Assembly (NCBI RefSeq): GCF_013520865.1
Contig: NZ_JACDXJ010000001.1
Coordinates: 1,975,001 to 2,039,000, forward strand
Direction: 5' to 3'
DNA from: Microvirga mediterraneensis
Lineage (GTDB): Bacteria; Pseudomonadota; Alphaproteobacteria; Rhizobiales; Beijerinckiaceae
DNA: 64,000 bases
How positions within the stretch are numbered: the first letter of the stretch is position 1; each line of letters begins with the position of its first letter. The position numbers and the translations under genes are program-made. The notes beneath the pieces are model-generated. The model did not search any database, was not told the DNA's origin, and saw nothing but the letters and a program-made list of their open reading frames with translations. Shown here piece by piece: positions 21,052-30,874 of the stretch.

Positions 21052-22466
21052 AACTGCCGCCGAAGCTTGGTCCCATTCACTTCATCGGCATCGGCGGCAT
21101 CGGCATGTCGGGCATCGCCGAGGTCATGCACAACCTGGGTTACACGGTTCAGGGCTCCGACGCGGCCGACAACTACAACGTCAAGCGCCTCAACGATAAG
21201 GGCATCAGGACCTTCATCGGCCACAAGGCCGAGAACGTGGAGGATGCCGAGATCGTCGTGGTCTCGACCGCGATCAAGCGCGACAACCCGGAGCTGGTCG
21301 TCGCCCGCGAGAAGCGCCTGCCGGTCGTGCGCCGGGCCGAGATGCTGGCCGAGCTGATGCGCTTCAAGTCCTGCGTGGCGGTGGCGGGCACCCACGGCAA
21401 GACGACCACGACCTCCCTCGTGGCGACGCTGCTCGATGCGGGCGGACTCGACCCCACGGTCATCAACGGCGGCATCATCAACGCCTACGGGACCAATGCC
21501 CGCATGGGTGACGGCCAGTGGATGGTCGTGGAGGCGGACGAATCCGACGGCACCTTCCTGAAGCTCCCGGCGGACGTGGCCATCGTGACCAATATCGACG
21601 CCGAGCACCTCGATCATTTCGGGACCTACGACGCCATCAAGGACGCCTTCCACTCCTTCATCAACTCGATCCCGTTCTACGGTTTCGCCGTGATGTGCAT
21701 CGACCATCCGACCGTGCAGGACCTCGTGGGCCGCATCGAGGACCGGCGCATCATCACCTACGGTGAGAACCCGCAGGCCGACGTGCGCATCATGGATGTC
21801 GATCCGCGGGGCGGCCAGACCAAGTTCCGCGTGATGATCCGCGACCGCCGCCCGGGCTTCCGTCTCGAGCTTGAAGACCTCGTGCTGCCGATGCCGGGCG
21901 CGCACAACGCGCTCAACGCCACGGCGGCGATCGCGGTCGCGCATGAGCTCGGCGTCACGCCCGATGCGATCCGCAAGGCGCTCGCGGGCTTCGGCGGCGT
22001 GAAGCGCCGCTTCACCCGCACGGGCGAGTGGAACGGCGTCACGGTGTTCGACGATTACGGCCACCACCCCATCGAGATCGCCGCCGTGCTGAAGGCCGCG
22101 CGCGCCTCGACGGAGGGGCAGGTCATCGCCGTGGTGCAGCCACACCGCTATTCACGTCTGTCGTCGCTCTTCGACCAGTTCTGCACCTGCTTCAACGATG
22201 CGGATGCGGTCGTCGTCGCGCCGGTCTATGCGGCGGGCGAGCAGCCCATTCCCGGCGCCGACCGCGACGGTCTCGTGTCGGGCCTCAAGGCCCGCGGCCA
22301 CCGCAACGTGATGTCGCTCGAAAAGTCCGAGGATCTCGCCGGGCTCATCAAGGGTGTGGCGAAACCGGGCGATTACGTGATCTGCCTCGGCGCCGGCAAC
22401 ATCACCCAATGGGCTTATGCCCTGCCGGGCGAACTCGAGGCTTTGGGCGGCGAGAAGGCGGCGTGA
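21048..22466 (+). CDS. murC: UDP-MurNAc:L-alanine ligase
   Basis: First Mur ligase, adding L-alanine to UDP-MurNAc, 472 residues. It has the dinucleotide-like [16 protein letters not shown] near the N-terminus, ATP loop [41 protein letters not shown] and the C-terminal [11 protein letters not shown] motif. It overlaps murG by 4 nt and murB by 1 nt. Confidence 0.97.
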   Translation: MKLPPKLGPIHFIGIGGIGMSGIAEVMHNLGYTVQGSDAADNYNVKRLNDKGIRTFIGHKAENVEDAEIVVVSTAIKRDNPELVVAREKRLPVVRRAEMLAELMRFKSCVAVAGTHGKTTTTSLVATLLDAGGLDPTVINGGIINAYGTNARMGDGQWMVVEADESDGTFLKLPADVAIVTNIDAEHLDHFGTYDAIKDAFHSFINSIPFYGFAVMCIDHPTVQDLVGRIEDRRIITYGENPQADVRIMDVDPRGGQTKFRVMIRDRRPGFRLELEDLVLPMPGAHNALNATAAIAVAHELGVTPDAIRKALAGFGGVKRRFTRTGEWNGVTVFDDYGHHPIEIAAVLKAARASTEGQVIAVVQPHRYSRLSSLFDQFCTCFNDADAVVVAPVYAAGEQPIPGADRDGLVSGLKARGHRNVMSLEKSEDLAGLIKGVAKPGDYVICLGAGNITQWAYALPGELEALGGEKAA

Positions 22467-23386
22467 TGTTCGCCGATATCCTTCCCGACCTGAAGGCCGC
22501 CATGCCCGAACTGCGCGGCAAGCTGGAGGCCAATGCGCCGACGGCGCCGCTGTCGTGGTTCCGCACGGGCGGACCGGCGCAGGTTCTGTTCACCCCGGCC
22601 GATGCGGACGATCTCGCTTACTTTCTGCAGCGTCTCGACCGCGCCATGCCGGTCCTCGTCGTGGGCCTCGGCTCCAACCTTCTCATCCGCGACGGCGGAT
22701 GGGAGGGCGTGATCGTCCGGCTGGGCAAGGGCTTCGCCGACGTGTCGGTCGAGCCGGGCTTGCGCGTGCGCGCCGGTGCCGGTGCGCCCGACGTGAAGGT
22801 GGCGCGGGCGGCGGCGGAGGCGGGCATCGCCGGCCTGTCATTCCTGCGCGGCATTCCCGGCGCCATCGGCGGGGCCCTGCGCATGAACGGCGGCGCCTAT
22901 GGCGGCGAGACGAAGGACGTGCTCGTCGAAGCCAGGGGCGTCACGCGCACCGGCGAGGCGGTGAGCTTCACCAACGCGCAGATGGGCTTCACCTATCGCC
23001 ATTCGAGCGTGCCGGACGACGTGATCTTCACCGAAGCTCTGTTCGAGGGACGTCCCGGCAATCCGGACGAGATTCTCGCCGAGATGAACGCCATCACAGA
23101 GGCGCGCTCCTCCACCCAGCCGGTCAATACGAGAACGGGCGGCTCCACCTTCAAGAACCCGCCTGGCCGGAAGGCCTGGGAACTGGTCGATGCCGCGGGC
23201 TGCCGTGGGCTACGCATCGGCGATGCCCAGGTGTCGGAGATGCATTGCAACTTCCTGATCAACCATGGCTCCGCCTCGGCGGCCGACATCGAAGGTCTGG
23301 GAGAAGAGGTGCGCCGCCGCGTCCGCGAGATGTCGGGCGTGGAGCTCGAATGGGAAATCAAGCGGGTCGGAAAGCCGAAAGCCTGA
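22466..23386 (+). CDS. murB: UDP-N-acetylenolpyruvoylglucosamine reductase
   Basis: FAD- and NADPH-dependent reduction of UDP-GlcNAc-enolpyruvate to UDP-MurNAc, 306 residues. The FAD-binding PCMH domain shows [28 protein letters not shown] and [22 protein letters not shown]. The C-terminal MurB domain contains [22 protein letters not shown] and ends with a short KAESLI-free tail at KRVGKPKA. The ATG at 22466 shares one base with the murC stop. Confidence 0.96.
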   Translation: MFADILPDLKAAMPELRGKLEANAPTAPLSWFRTGGPAQVLFTPADADDLAYFLQRLDRAMPVLVVGLGSNLLIRDGGWEGVIVRLGKGFADVSVEPGLRVRAGAGAPDVKVARAAAEAGIAGLSFLRGIPGAIGGALRMNGGAYGGETKDVLVEARGVTRTGEAVSFTNAQMGFTYRHSSVPDDVIFTEALFEGRPGNPDEILAEMNAITEARSSTQPVNTRTGGSTFKNPPGRKAWELVDAAGCRGLRIGDAQVSEMHCNFLINHGSASAADIEGLGEEVRRRVREMSGVELEWEIKRVGKPKA

Positions 23387-23441
23387 TTCGCATCATTCTT
23401 TGATAATCCCGGAACGCCGGGTACATGAAGGGGAGAGACCC

Positions 23442-24365
23442 ATGGCGAAGCACGTTGCCATCCTCTATGGCGGCTGGTCGGCGGAGCGCGAGGTGAGCCT
23501 CAATTCCGGCCGGGCCTGCTGCAAGGCTCTCGAAGGGCTGGGATACAAGGTCACTCCCATCGACGTGCAGCCGGACATTGCCACCGTGCTCCAGGCGGTC
23601 GCGCCGGACGTGGTGTTCAACGCGCTCCATGGCCGTGTCGGAGAGGATGGAACCATCCAGGGTCTGCTGGAAGTCTTAAGAATCCCCTATACCCATTCCG
23701 GAGTTCTCGCCTCTGCGCTCGCCATGCAGAAGGACAAGGCCAAAATGGTCATGGAAGCGGCCGGCGTGCCCGTGCCCCAGGGAAAGGTCGTTAACCGTTT
23801 GGAGGCGGCCAAAAGCCACGTCCTTCCGGCTCCCTATGTGATCAAACCGGTCAACGAGGGCTCGTCCGTCGGCGTCATCATCGTCCGCGAGGACCGCTCC
23901 CATCCGCCCCAGGAACTGATGCGTGAGGATTGGGCCTTCGGCGAGAAAGTCCTTGTAGAATCATATGTTGCGGGCCGGGAACTCACCTGCGCGGTGATGG
24001 GCGACAGGGCGCTCGGGGTCATCGACATCCAGCCCGCCACCGGGGTCTTCTACGATTACGATGCGAAATATGTGAAGGGCGGCTCCATTCACGTCCTCCC
24101 GGCAGAAATTAAACCGAATATTTACCAAAAGGTCCAAGAGTTGGCGTTAACGGCGCATCAAGCGCTCGGCTGTCGGGGAATCAGCCGTGCCGACTTGCGG
24201 TACGACGATACTCCCGGGGGGACCGGGGAACTCGTTGTTCTCGAGGTCAACACCCAACCCGGCATGACCGAGACGAGCTTGGTGCCAGAACTGGCAGCCC
24301 ACGCGGGCTATTCGTTTGGCGAGCTTGTGCAATGGATGGTGGAGGACGCTACCTGCAACCGATGA
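23442..24365 (+). CDS. ddl: D-alanine--D-alanine ligase
   Basis: ATP-grasp enzyme making the D-Ala-D-Ala used by MurF, 307 residues. Family motifs are VAILYGGWSAEREVSLNSG, ALHGRVGEDGTIQGLLE, PYVIKPVNEGSSVGV, the ATP-grasp core and VNTQPGMTETSLVPELAA. The start follows GGGGAGA at good spacing, 55 nt after murB. The segment 24105-24150 is AT-rich, with codons (ATT, AAA, AAT, TTA, CAA) rare elsewhere in this operon. The stop overlaps the ftsQ start. Confidence 0.96.
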   Translation: MAKHVAILYGGWSAEREVSLNSGRACCKALEGLGYKVTPIDVQPDIATVLQAVAPDVVFNALHGRVGEDGTIQGLLEVLRIPYTHSGVLASALAMQKDKAKMVMEAAGVPVPQGKVVNRLEAAKSHVLPAPYVIKPVNEGSSVGVIIVREDRSHPPQELMREDWAFGEKVLVESYVAGRELTCAVMGDRALGVIDIQPATGVFYDYDAKYVKGGSIHVLPAEIKPNIYQKVQELALTAHQALGCRGISRADLRYDDTPGGTGELVVLEVNTQPGMTETSLVPELAAHAGYSFGELVQWMVEDATCNR

Positions 24366-25321
24366 CGGCCTACCCGGCCGGCTTCGCCGTTGCGCGCTCT
24401 TCCTCCGGTCACCGGGGGGCGGGCGCCGCCCCCTTCAAAAAGCCCTCGCGAATCAAGAAACTCTTCGGATCCTCGCGCAGCGTGCGCCGGCGTTCGGCCA
24501 GCGTTCCGCTCGAGCGGCGCCTTCCGCGTTTCCTCGGAACGGGCCTAGCCCTCGGCTTCTTCGGCGCGGTCGTCGGCTTCGGCCTCTGGCAGGGCGGCCA
24601 TATCGACGGCTTCATCCGCGAATACGGCGAGCCGCATCATGCCCTGGCGCGATCGGTCGGCCTCGGGCTCGATCAGGTGACGATCTCCGGCATCTCGCAG
24701 ATGACCGAGAAGGAAGTGCTCGCCGCAGCGGGCATCAATTCCAAGCTGTCGCTCGCCTTCCTCGACGTGAACGACCTGCGCGAGCGCCTCGAGCGCGTGC
24801 CGATGGTCAAGACGGCGACCGTGCGCAAGCTCTATCCGAACGAGCTCGTCATCACGCTCACGGAACGCGAGGCGCATGGGATCTGGCAGAACAACGGCGA
24901 GTTGTTCGTGATCGCGGCGGACGGCACGGTGATCGACCTGATGCAGGACGAGCGCTATCTCAACCTGCCGTTCGTGGTGGGCGAGGGCGCCAACACCCGC
25001 AGCAAGGACTATCTCGCGCTGCTCGAGGCTGCGGGTCCGCTCAAGAGCCGCATCCGTGCTGGCACCCTCGTGGCCGGGCGGCGCTGGACGCTCAAGATGG
25101 ACAACGGCATGGACGTGCGCCTGCCGGAACTCGGGGCGGCCGATGCGCTGTCCCGTCTCGTGAAGCTCGAGAACGAGCAGAAGATTCTGGAAAAGGACGT
25201 GCTGGCGGTCGATCTGCGCATGGCGGATCGCGTCGTCGTCCGGTTGACGGAAGAGGCAGCCCTGGCCCGCGCCGAGGCGCTCAAGAAGAAACCAATGCGC
25301 GGCAAGGGGGTCGACACATGA
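24362..25321 (+). CDS. ftsQ: Cell division protein FtsQ
   Basis: Bitopic division protein of the FtsQLB complex, 319 residues. A basic cytoplasmic N-terminus (KKPSRIKKLFGSSRSVRRR) precedes one membrane helix (LGTGLALGFFGAVVGFGLW), then a POTRA domain (VTISGISQMTEKEVLAAAG) and the FtsQ beta domain with the LYPNELVITLTEREAHGIWQ motif. The ATG at 24362 overlaps the ddl stop. A TTG-type upstream start is unnecessary. Confidence 0.93.
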   Translation: MTAYPAGFAVARSSSGHRGAGAAPFKKPSRIKKLFGSSRSVRRRSASVPLERRLPRFLGTGLALGFFGAVVGFGLWQGGHIDGFIREYGEPHHALARSVGLGLDQVTISGISQMTEKEVLAAAGINSKLSLAFLDVNDLRERLERVPMVKTATVRKLYPNELVITLTEREAHGIWQNNGELFVIAADGTVIDLMQDERYLNLPFVVGEGANTRSKDYLALLEAAGPLKSRIRAGTLVAGRRWTLKMDNGMDVRLPELGAADALSRLVKLENEQKILEKDVLAVDLRMADRVVVRLTEEAALARAEALKKKPMRGKGVDT

Positions 25322-26640
25322 GTCTCTCGGGTCACGGTTTGACGCCACGCCTGAAGCCGCTGTCCGCGCGCAAGAGCGCGATCCTGTCGGTCCTCGACGT
25401 GGGAACGAGCAAGATCGTCTGCGTCGTGGCGGAGCTGAAGCCGGCCGACGAGGTCGAGGCCCTGCGCAGCCGCACCCACGTGGCACGCATCCTCGGCATC
25501 GGCCATCAGCGTTCCATGGGCCTCAAGGGCGGCGTGGTGGTCGATCTGGAAGCGGCCGAAACGGCGATCCGCCAGGCGGTTCACGCCGCCGAGCGGATGG
25601 CGAAGGTCGAGATCCAGTCGGTGATCGTCAACCTCACCGGCGGGCGCCTCGCGTCCGAGCATTTCGAGGCGCATATCCCGGTGCGCGGCGCGGTGAGCTC
25701 CGGCGACATCCATCGCGTGCTCGATGCCGCGTCGAGCTACGATCTGCGGCGCGGCCGCACGGTTCTTCATGCTCTGCCCACGGGCTTCTCGCTCGACCGG
25801 CAGCAGCACATCGTCGATCCGGCCGGCATGATCGGCGAGCGTCTCGGCGCGGACCTGCATGTGGTCACGTCCGAGGCGGCGGCGGCGCGCAACCTGATGC
25901 TCGCGGTCGAGCGCTGCCATCTCGGCGTCGAGGCCGTGATCGCCACGCCCTACGCGGCGGGCCTGTCCGCTCTCGTCGACGACGAGGCCGACATGGGCTG
26001 CGCCGTGGTCGACATGGGCGGCGGCACCACGAGCGTCGGCATCTTTTCCAACGGGCATCTGGTTCATTCGGATGCCATCGCGGTCGGCGGTCACCACGTG
26101 ACCATGGATATCGCGCGCGGTCTCACGACCCGCGTGTCCGCGGCCGAACGGCTCAAGACCCTCTACGGCTCCGCCATCACGTCGAGCGCGGATGACCGGG
26201 ACATGATCGCGGTGCCGCAGGTCGACGAGGACGAACGCGACGTTCCGAATCATCTGCCGAAATCGCACCTCGTTCGCATCATCAAGCCGCGGGTCGAGGA
26301 AGTTCTCGAACTCGTGCGCGACCGGTTGAAAGGCGCGGGCTTTGCGGCCCAGGCCGGACGGCGGGTCGTGCTGACGGGCGGCGCGAGCCAGCTCGTCGGG
26401 CTGCCGGAAACGGCGCGCCGCATCTTGCAGGGTCAGGTTCGTGTCGGGCGTCCGCTCGGCATCAAGGGCTTGCCTGAAGCGGCAAAGGGCCCTGCCTTTT
26501 CGGCAGTGGTCGGCCTCCTGGTTTATCCGCAGGTGGCGCATATCGAGTATTTCGAGCCGCGCTCCAGCGGCTTGTTTCAGAGTACGGGAACCGACGGCTA
26601 CTTCTCGCGAGTGGGCCGCTGGATTCGCGAGAGTTTTTAA
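25318..26640 (+). CDS. ftsA: Cell division protein FtsA
   Basis: Actin-like ATPase that tethers FtsZ to the membrane, 440 residues. ATPase motifs are LSVLDVGTSKIVCVVAEL (phosphate 1), the 1C domain after GHQRSMGLKGGVVVDLEAAE, VVDMGGGTTSVGIF (phosphate 2) and VLTGGASQLVGL (adenosine). The C-terminus GYFSRVGRWIRESF is the expected amphipathic membrane-targeting helix. It overlaps ftsQ by ATGA. ftsZ follows after 105 bp with no clear gene or terminator between. Confidence 0.96.
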   Translation: MSLSGHGLTPRLKPLSARKSAILSVLDVGTSKIVCVVAELKPADEVEALRSRTHVARILGIGHQRSMGLKGGVVVDLEAAETAIRQAVHAAERMAKVEIQSVIVNLTGGRLASEHFEAHIPVRGAVSSGDIHRVLDAASSYDLRRGRTVLHALPTGFSLDRQQHIVDPAGMIGERLGADLHVVTSEAAAARNLMLAVERCHLGVEAVIATPYAAGLSALVDDEADMGCAVVDMGGGTTSVGIFSNGHLVHSDAIAVGGHHVTMDIARGLTTRVSAAERLKTLYGSAITSSADDRDMIAVPQVDEDERDVPNHLPKSHLVRIIKPRVEEVLELVRDRLKGAGFAAQAGRRVVLTGGASQLVGLPETARRILQGQVRVGRPLGIKGLPEAAKGPAFSAVVGLLVYPQVAHIEYFEPRSSGLFQSTGTDGYFSRVGRWIRESF

Positions 26641-26745
26641 ACCGAGTAACGCGTTGGCGCGGCGGGCCATCGTGATGAGTTCAAGTTAACAAGGGTCAGC
26701 GTCCGCCAAACGCTCATCAGTACAAGGCCAGAAGAGGCACAGGTC

Positions 26746-28440
26746 ATGGCTATCAATCAGCAAGCTCCGGATATCCGGGAACTCAGGCCGCACATCACGG
26801 TTTTCGGCGTCGGCGGTGCCGGCGGCAATGCCGTGAACAACATGATTGAATCCGGTCTGGAGGGCGTCGAGTTCGTGGTGTCGAACACCGACGCGCAGGC
26901 ACTGGCCTCGTCCAAGGCGCAGCGCGTGGTCCAGATGGGCATTCAGGTGACGGAAGGCCTCGGCGCCGGCTCGCAGCCGGAAGTGGGCCGCGCGGCCGCC
27001 GAAGAGGTGATCGACGAGATCCGCGATCAGCTCGCCGGCTCGCACATGGTGTTCATCACCGCCGGCATGGGCGGCGGCACCGGCACGGGCGCTGCTCCCG
27101 TCGTGGCACGGGCGGCCCGCGAGCTCGGTATACTGACTGTCGGCGTCGTCACGAAGCCGTTCCAGTTCGAAGGCGTGCGCCGCATGCGTCTGGCCGAGGC
27201 CGGCATCAACGAGCTGCAGCAGGCGGTGGACACGCTCATCGTGATCCCGAACCAGAACCTGTTCCGCGTCGCCACCGAGAAGACGACCTTCGCGGATGCC
27301 TTCGCCATGGCCGACCAGGTGCTCTATTCCGGCGTCGCCTGCATCACCGACCTGATGGTGAAGGAAGGCCTCATCAACCTCGACTTCGCCGACGTGCGCT
27401 CCGTCATGCGCGGCATGGGCAAGGCCATGATGGGCACGGGCGAGGCTTCCGGCGAGAAGCGCGCCATCCGGGCGGCCGAGGCGGCCATCGCCAACCCGCT
27501 CCTCGACGACGTGTCGATGAAGGGCGCGCGCGGCCTGCTGATCTCGATCACGGGCGGCAACGACCTCACCCTCTATGAACTCGACGAAGCCGCGACCCGC
27601 ATCCGCGAGGAAGTGGACCAGGATGCCAACATCATCCTCGGCGCGACCTTCGACGAGAGCCTGGAAGGCATCATCCGCGTGTCCGTCGTGGCGACCGGCA
27701 TCGACCATGCCATGCTGGAGAACGGCGGCGACCTGACCGCCACCGAGCAGCGCATCTCCGAGGTGGCCGAGCGCCTGCGCGCCGAGGCCCGGGCCCGCGC
27801 CACCACCCCCCAGGCCACGCCGACCTTTCGCTCCGCCGCCCAAGCCGAACCGGTGAAGGCGGCTCCGATCCTGAACCAGGGCACGCCCGTCATGGCTTCG
27901 ACCCCGGCTCCGGCGCCCATCGCCGCCCAGCCGCTCGAGCCCGCGCCGCAGCCCATGATTCGCGACGACGTGGTCCTCACGCCGGCCCAGCCCCGTCAGG
28001 CGGTCGCCTACGAGGCTCCGGCCCCGCAGGCCCCGGTCTACGAGGAGCCGATGGACCAGGGCGCCTTCATCCCGCCGCAGGCGGAACGCGCCATGCGTCC
28101 GGCCCGGATGCCGCGAATCGACGAGCTGCCGATGCCGGCGCAGAATCAGATCCGCGCCAGCCGTGGGGAGGAGCCCTCCCACGAGCATAAGCCGTCGCTG
28201 ATCCAGCGCCTCGCGACCATCGGCTTCGGCCGCCGCGAGGAGGCCCAGCACGCTCCCGCCGAGCCGCGCCAGGAAGCGCCGCGCCAGGCCATGTCGTCGG
28301 TCCACGCCGAGTACGCCCGTCGGCCTATGCCGGCCCAGGCGCAGCGTCCCCAGCAGGCTCCGATGGCGCCGGCGCCCCGGGGGCACTCGGAAGACGACCA
28401 GCTGGAGATTCCCGCCTTCCTGCGTCGTCAGGCCAACTGA
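26746..28440 (+). CDS. ftsZ: Cell division protein FtsZ
   Basis: Tubulin-like GTPase forming the division ring, 564 residues. The GTPase core (about residues 15-320) contains [16 protein letters not shown], the tubulin signature [11 protein letters not shown] and the T7-loop region [12 protein letters not shown] long low-complexity linker rich in P, A and Q (about 340-545) follows, then the conserved C-terminal peptide [10 protein letters not shown] that binds FtsA and other partners. The long linker is usual in alphaproteobacteria. A strong terminator follows. Confidence 0.97.
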   Translation: MAINQQAPDIRELRPHITVFGVGGAGGNAVNNMIESGLEGVEFVVSNTDAQALASSKAQRVVQMGIQVTEGLGAGSQPEVGRAAAEEVIDEIRDQLAGSHMVFITAGMGGGTGTGAAPVVARAARELGILTVGVVTKPFQFEGVRRMRLAEAGINELQQAVDTLIVIPNQNLFRVATEKTTFADAFAMADQVLYSGVACITDLMVKEGLINLDFADVRSVMRGMGKAMMGTGEASGEKRAIRAAEAAIANPLLDDVSMKGARGLLISITGGNDLTLYELDEAATRIREEVDQDANIILGATFDESLEGIIRVSVVATGIDHAMLENGGDLTATEQRISEVAERLRAEARARATTPQATPTFRSAAQAEPVKAAPILNQGTPVMASTPAPAPIAAQPLEPAPQPMIRDDVVLTPAQPRQAVAYEAPAPQAPVYEEPMDQGAFIPPQAERAMRPARMPRIDELPMPAQNQIRASRGEEPSHEHKPSLIQRLATIGFGRREEAQHAPAEPRQEAPRQAMSSVHAEYARRPMPAQAQRPQQAPMAPAPRGHSEDDQLEIPAFLRRQAN

Positions 28441-28474
28441 TTTGACCTGACAGGCCTGTAAGAGCTGTTACAGA

Positions 28475-28510
28475 AAGGCCCCCAGCCGGATCCGGCTGGG
28501 GGCCTTATTC
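28475..28510 (+). terminator. Intrinsic terminator after ftsZ
   Basis: A perfect 32-nt palindrome (28475-28506), 16-bp arms beginning AAGGCCCCCAGCCGG, is followed by an AT-rich stretch (TTATTCATTAAAA). It lies 35 bp past the ftsZ stop and closes the dcw operon. Confidence 0.9.
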
Positions 28511-28604
28511 ATTAAAAATCCATTAATTTCAACGGGTTGAGAGTTATCCAAATTGTAACACAAAGTAAGAAAGCGTGATTTGGCCTAGCCTGACCGGAGG
28601 ACTA

Positions 28605-28721
28605 ATGTGCCTCAACGTTTTAAGGGGCAGCGCTAATGAGAAGCCTGCCGGTCGGAAGTCACAAGCAGCAACTGCACCTTCCCCGGCGAAATCGGCTCAG
28701 TTTGGCGACAAGGGTAGTTGA
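28605..28721 (+). CDS. Possible 38-residue leader peptide upstream of lpxC
   Basis: ATG at 28605 is preceded by a strong GGAGG at 4-nt spacing, and the frame runs 38 codons to TGA. The product begins MCLNVLRGSANEKPAGRKSQ and is basic and polar, with no recognised domain. It ends 12 nt before lpxC. The decamer AGGACTAATG is present at both starts (28598-28607 and 28727-28736). It could be a coupled leader ORF or a chance frame. The rest of the 28511-28733 gap shows no other gene. Confidence 0.4.
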   Translation: MCLNVLRGSANEKPAGRKSQAATAPSPAKSAQFGDKGS

Positions 28722-28733
28722 GGTTCAGGACTA

Positions 28734-29678
28734 ATGAAGCAAAGCCAGCAAACCACGCTTCGCGCTGCCGTGACCCTCGTTGGAACCGGAGTTCATTCCG
28801 GGGATGAAGTGAAGATGATCCTTCACCCGGCTGAAGCGAACCATGGTATTGCTTTCCTGCGCACCGGCTTGGCCGGCGGCCTGGATCGGCTGATCGACGC
28901 CCGCCACCTGGCGGTGACCGCAACCGAGCTCTGCACCGTGATCGGTGATCGCGACACGGGCGCGGTGGCCACGATCGAGCACCTGATGGCGGCCCTGTCC
29001 GGCCTCGGGATCGACAACGTCCTCGTCGAGATCGACGGGCCGGAAGTTCCGATCCTGGACGGCAGCTCGGCTCCCTTCATCGACGCCATCGACCAGGTCG
29101 GCGTCGCGGTTCAAAGCGCCACCCGCCGTTATCTCAAGGTTCTCAAGCCGGTCCGCATCACACAGGGCAAGGCCTTCGCCGAGCTTCTTCCCAACGACCG
29201 CGCGTTCCGCCTGGACGTGGAGATCGATTTCCCCACTCCGGTGATCGGCCGCCAGCGCAAGGTCGTCGATCTTTCGCCCTCCGTCTTCCGCCGTGAAATC
29301 TCCCGCGCCCGCACCTTCGGCTTCATGCGCGACGTGGAGAAGCTCTGGAGCGCCGGCTTCGCCCTCGGCGCCTCCCTGGAGAATACGGTCGCCATCGGCG
29401 ACGACGGCGTCATGAACCCCGAGGGCCTGCGCTACTCGGACGAGTTCGTCCGCCACAAGCTGCTCGACGCGGTCGGCGATCTGTCCCTCGCTGGGTTGCC
29501 CCTGCTCGGCACCTACCGGTCCTATTGCGGCGGCCATCGCATGAATTTCTCGGTGCTCGAGGCCCTGTTCTCGAACCGCTCCAACTACGCGATCGTGGAC
29601 GCCGTTCCCCGCCGCGAGCCGGCCTATGCCGATCTCGGCAGCGTGGCGGCTTCCGTTCTCTCCCCCGAGATGCACTGA
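28734..29678 (+). CDS. lpxC: UDP-3-O-acyl-N-acetylglucosamine deacetylase
   Basis: Zinc enzyme of the committed step of lipid A synthesis, 314 residues. Zinc and catalytic motifs are TIEHLMAAL, the HKLLDAVGDL block (about residue 242) and GTYRSYCGGHRMN. The N-terminal TLVGTGVHSGDEVKMILHPA matches the family. Location directly after the ftsZ terminator is conserved in many proteobacteria. Expression may be affected by the small ORF before it. Confidence 0.97.
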   Translation: MKQSQQTTLRAAVTLVGTGVHSGDEVKMILHPAEANHGIAFLRTGLAGGLDRLIDARHLAVTATELCTVIGDRDTGAVATIEHLMAALSGLGIDNVLVEIDGPEVPILDGSSAPFIDAIDQVGVAVQSATRRYLKVLKPVRITQGKAFAELLPNDRAFRLDVEIDFPTPVIGRQRKVVDLSPSVFRREISRARTFGFMRDVEKLWSAGFALGASLENTVAIGDDGVMNPEGLRYSDEFVRHKLLDAVGDLSLAGLPLLGTYRSYCGGHRMNFSVLEALFSNRSNYAIVDAVPRREPAYADLGSVAASVLSPEMH

Positions 29679-29684
29679 GCGGCG

Positions 29685-29702
29685 GTCCCGGAACGGGACT
29701 TT
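29685..29702 (+). terminator. Weak candidate terminator after lpxC
   Basis: GTCCCG-GAA-CGGGAC (29685-29699) is followed by only TTT. The remaining 29703-29965 gap before bamD shows no gene. Confidence 0.35.
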
Positions 29703-29965
29703 CGCCTTTCGACGTCGCTCGATGCTTCCTCCTCCGGCTGGAGCACCGCTCGGCCGCCGGCCTGAAGAATAATCTCAGGCGCCAAGGCGGCTCCCGCCCT
29801 GGCCGAATATCCAAGCGCCCATTGGCCGCATGATTTCATGCAGGCTTTCTTAATTCCTATTGGGTAAACCCTCATGTATGGGCTTGGCTCTGGCCCCATG
29901 CTTGGGCTAAAGAACCCTGGTGCACCGTTAAAACATCGGGCACGATTTTTGGAGGACCGCGAGGC

Positions 29966-30862
29966 ATGTCGTTCGCGAAGGCTTATTCAGGTATGAAAGG
30001 CGCGTCGGCCCGCGCCCTGATCCTCGGCGTTTGCGCCCTGGGGCTCGCGGGCTGCGAATCCCTTTCGTCGCTGAACCCGTTCGACAAGGGCGAAACCTAC
30101 AAGCCCGAGATCGTGGCGAACGCTCCTGCGGAAGAGATCTACAACGACGGTCTTGCCCGGGTGCAGAAGGGCGATTTCGACGGCGCCGTGAAGAAGTTCG
30201 GCAGCCTCGACAAGCAGTATCCCTATTCCGAATGGTCCCGTAAGGGGCTGATCATGGAGGCCTATGCCAATTACGAGGGCGGCTTCTACGAGGAATCGAT
30301 CACCGCTTCCAGGCGCTATCTGCAGAGCTATCCCAACACGTCGGATGCGGCCTACGCCCAGTACCTGATGGCGTCGTCCTATTACGACCAGATCCCGGAC
30401 ATCACCCGCGATCAGGAGAAGTCCGAGCGCGCCATCCTGGCGCTGCAGGAGCTGATCCAGCGCTACCCGAGTTCAGAATACGTGGCCGATGCCAAGAAGA
30501 AGCTCCAGGTCGCCAGCGATCAGCTCGCCGGCAAGGAGCTTGAAGTCGGCCGCTTCTACCTCCAGAAGCGCAACTACGCGGGCGCCATCAACCGCTTCCG
30601 CACCGTGGTCTCGCGCTACCAGACGACCCGCCACGTGGAAGAGGCGCTCGAGCGCCTCACCGAAGCCTACATGGCCATGGGCATCGTCAACGAGGCGCAG
30701 ACCGCCGCAGCCGTTCTCGGTCACAACTTCCCTGACAGTCCTTGGTACAAGGACGCCCATGCTCTGCTGACCAAGGGCGGCGTCGAGCCGCGCGAGGATT
30801 CCCAGTCCTGGATCAGCAAGGCCTTCCGTGGCGTTCCGCAGGTCAGTCAGCGTACGGGCTAA
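29966..30862 (+). CDS. bamD: Outer membrane assembly lipoprotein BamD
   Basis: Essential lipoprotein of the BAM complex that inserts outer-membrane proteins, 298 residues. Lipoprotein signal with lipobox LAGC (about residues 27-30), then tetratricopeptide-like repeats: AEEIYNDGLARVQKGDFDGA, EWSRKGLIMEAYANYEGGFYEE and the YLQKRNYAGAINRFRTVVSRYQTTRHVEEALERL region (seen as blocks). GGAGG lies before the ATG. It is followed after 12 nt by recN, an arrangement common in alphaproteobacteria. Confidence 0.95.
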   Translation: MSFAKAYSGMKGASARALILGVCALGLAGCESLSSLNPFDKGETYKPEIVANAPAEEIYNDGLARVQKGDFDGAVKKFGSLDKQYPYSEWSRKGLIMEAYANYEGGFYEESITASRRYLQSYPNTSDAAYAQYLMASSYYDQIPDITRDQEKSERAILALQELIQRYPSSEYVADAKKKLQVASDQLAGKELEVGRFYLQKRNYAGAINRFRTVVSRYQTTRHVEEALERLTEAYMAMGIVNEAQTAAAVLGHNFPDSPWYKDAHALLTKGGVEPREDSQSWISKAFRGVPQVSQRTG

Positions 30863-30874
30863 GCCTCACCCTCC

